Shown piece by piece: positions 63,285-64,000 of a DNA stretch of 64,000 bases. The notes under the pieces were generated by a model, which saw nothing but the letters and a program-made list of their open reading frames with translations, did no database searches and was not told where the DNA came from. Position 1 is the first letter of the stretch; each line of letters begins with the position of its first letter. The position numbers and the translations under genes are program-made. Source of the stretch: CAYFMP01 sp964344215 (GTDB lineage Bacteria > Pseudomonadota > Alphaproteobacteria > Rhodospirillales > Casp-alpha2); contig CAYFMP010000002.1 in assembly GCA_964344215.1 (NCBI GenBank), forward strand, positions 69,769-133,768. The letters run 5' to 3'.

Positions 63285-63563
63285 ATGAGCCAATCGGGTA
63301 TCGAGACGACGGACAGCGGTTATCTGGTCAACAGCGGCGACTGGACCGAGGAGATCGCGGCCGAAATCGCCGCCGCCGACGGCATCGCCGAGCTGACCGA
63401 CCGGCACTGGAGCCTGATCAACTACCTGCGCGACGAGTACCTCAACAACAACGCCAACCAGCCCAGCGAGCGCCACATGGTCAAGGCGATGTCGGCCGAA
63501 TGGGGCGAGAGGATCAGCTCGAAGGATCTCTACGACCTGTTCCCGAAACAGCCCTCCAAATAG
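63285..63563 (+). CDS. DsrC/TusE-like protein lacking the C-terminal cysteine arm
   Basis: A 92-residue DsrC/TusE-family protein: TDSGYLVNSGDWTEEIAAEIAAADGIAELTDRHWSLINYLRDEYLNNNANQPSERHMVKAM is the conserved fold. It ends LYDLFPKQPSK and contains no cysteine, whereas DsrC has two and TusE one or two in a C-terminal arm. Cysteine-free members (RspA type) are known and thought to be regulatory rather than sulfur carriers. ATG 63285 has GAGGAA upstream. It may relate to the TusA-like protein at 18211, but they are far apart. Confidence 0.88.
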   Translation: MSQSGIETTDSGYLVNSGDWTEEIAAEIAAADGIAELTDRHWSLINYLRDEYLNNNANQPSERHMVKAMSAEWGERISSKDLYDLFPKQPSK

Positions 63564-63710
63564 GCGACGCGAATCGCCGGGCTACCGGAGACCAGGCGCA
63601 AGGGCGGCTACTGATGGCGAGCGTGAGAGCGTCCGAACAGGCAGGCTTTGTGCCCGACAGCAACTTTTTTTCGGACTAGGAATGCTTAGAAAAGTAAATC
63701 CAAGCTAGTT

Positions 63711-64000
63711 TCAATCAGGAATAAACGGGTGATCATCCTTTTTGGCGATATCGCCCTGCATTGGCTCAAAAGACATCGAAAATTGAGCCTTTTCTGGTCG
63801 AATGGTATCCCCCTCTACCCGCTCAAACGCTATCTGTGCGATTCTCAATCCTGGATATAGCGCCACCGGAATCTCACCCATATTTGAAAGTTCAAGAGTA
63901 ATGATTCCTAAGTAGTTTGGTTCGATAAATGTCGCTGTCGCAATGCTAATACCAGCCGACATTAACACTGACCTGTGTGGGCCCATTTTCGCATTCCGAT
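63711..64000 (-). CDS. dCTP deaminase-like protein, 5' part missing
   Basis: The C-terminal ~96 residues of a dCTP deaminase/dUTPase-fold protein, open to the right edge: SAGISIATATFIEPNYLGIITLELSNMGEIPVALYPGLRIAQIAFERVEGDTIRPEK matches the Dcd core. It ends in an unusual polar tail (KKDDHPFIPD). It is visibly AT-richer than the rest of the window and follows a transition at about 63660. The catalytic residues are beyond the edge, so deaminase, bifunctional or phage-type forms cannot be separated. Confidence 0.7.
   Translation of the reverse strand, partial: RNAKMGPHRSVLMSAGISIATATFIEPNYLGIITLELSNMGEIPVALYPGLRIAQIAFERVEGDTIRPEKAQFSMSFEPMQGDIAKKDDHPFIPD

Overview
The window is about 64 kb of GC-rich bacterial chromosome that reads as an alphaproteobacterium, probably Rhodospirillales-like. 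The grounds are gene order (pnp-rpsO-truB-rbfA-infB-ylxR-nusA-rimP; trmB-metK-HTH-lnt-corC-ybeY-phoH-miaB-fur; trpS-murJ-glnD-mutS-maeB; hrcA-grpE-dnaK-dnaJ opposite rph-rdgB-hemW), a MucR/Ros regulator, a Fur lacking CxxC zinc motifs, and a GlnD/MaeB pair. Four runs of exactly ten N show it is a scaffold, probably from a metagenome. At two of them a short exact repeat and a foreign-looking stub betray chimeric contig ends.

Layout. 1-10.5 kb (minus strand): ribosome-maturation and translation/transcription genes with a structured rimP leader, then trmB-metK. 10.8-17.5 kb (minus): XRE regulator, lnt, corC, ybeY, phoH, miaB and fur, mostly coupled by 4-base stop/start overlaps. 17.6-25.6 kb: mucR, a TusA-like gene, tsaB, a RutE-like nitroreductase, a CE4 deacetylase, a Bax-like glucosaminidase, nfuA, trpS, murJ. 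25.7-34.6 kb: glnD, mutS, a small hypothetical gene and maeB. 34.6-38.7 kb: a minus-strand run of adenosine-kinase-like, GT9, AmpG and macrodomain genes. 38.9-45.4 kb: EI24 membrane protein, bactofilin, lipoprotein, nth, DUF2244, dapB, a 3-methyladenine glycosylase, a truncated beta-propeller remnant and an SDR lacking its catalytic residues. 45.4-53.3 kb: the DnaK chaperone operon and the divergent rph-rdgB-hemW operon. 53.3-54.8 kb: an orphan AAA ATPase with less GC-rich DNA, bracketed by a 51-bp duplication of the 3' end of the next gene. 54.8-63.6 kb: LpoA/LppC-like lipoprotein, rsmI, yraN, a palindromic repeat element, BON lipoprotein, SirB1-like protein, gshB, comM, an amidotransferase and a cysteine-free DsrC-like protein. 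From about 63.66 kb the DNA becomes AT-richer and carries part of a dCTP-deaminase-like gene, the likely edge of an accessory region.

Most of the window is conserved housekeeping DNA. The best leads are the orphan ATPase insertion with its target-gene duplication and iterated AT-rich promoter, the rimP-nusA-infB leader (promoter, operator-like repeat over the -10, hairpin and premature terminator), the degenerate SDR, the DsrC homologue without its cysteine arm, and the palindromic repeat element. No CRISPR array, rRNA, tRNA, integrase or transposase was seen.
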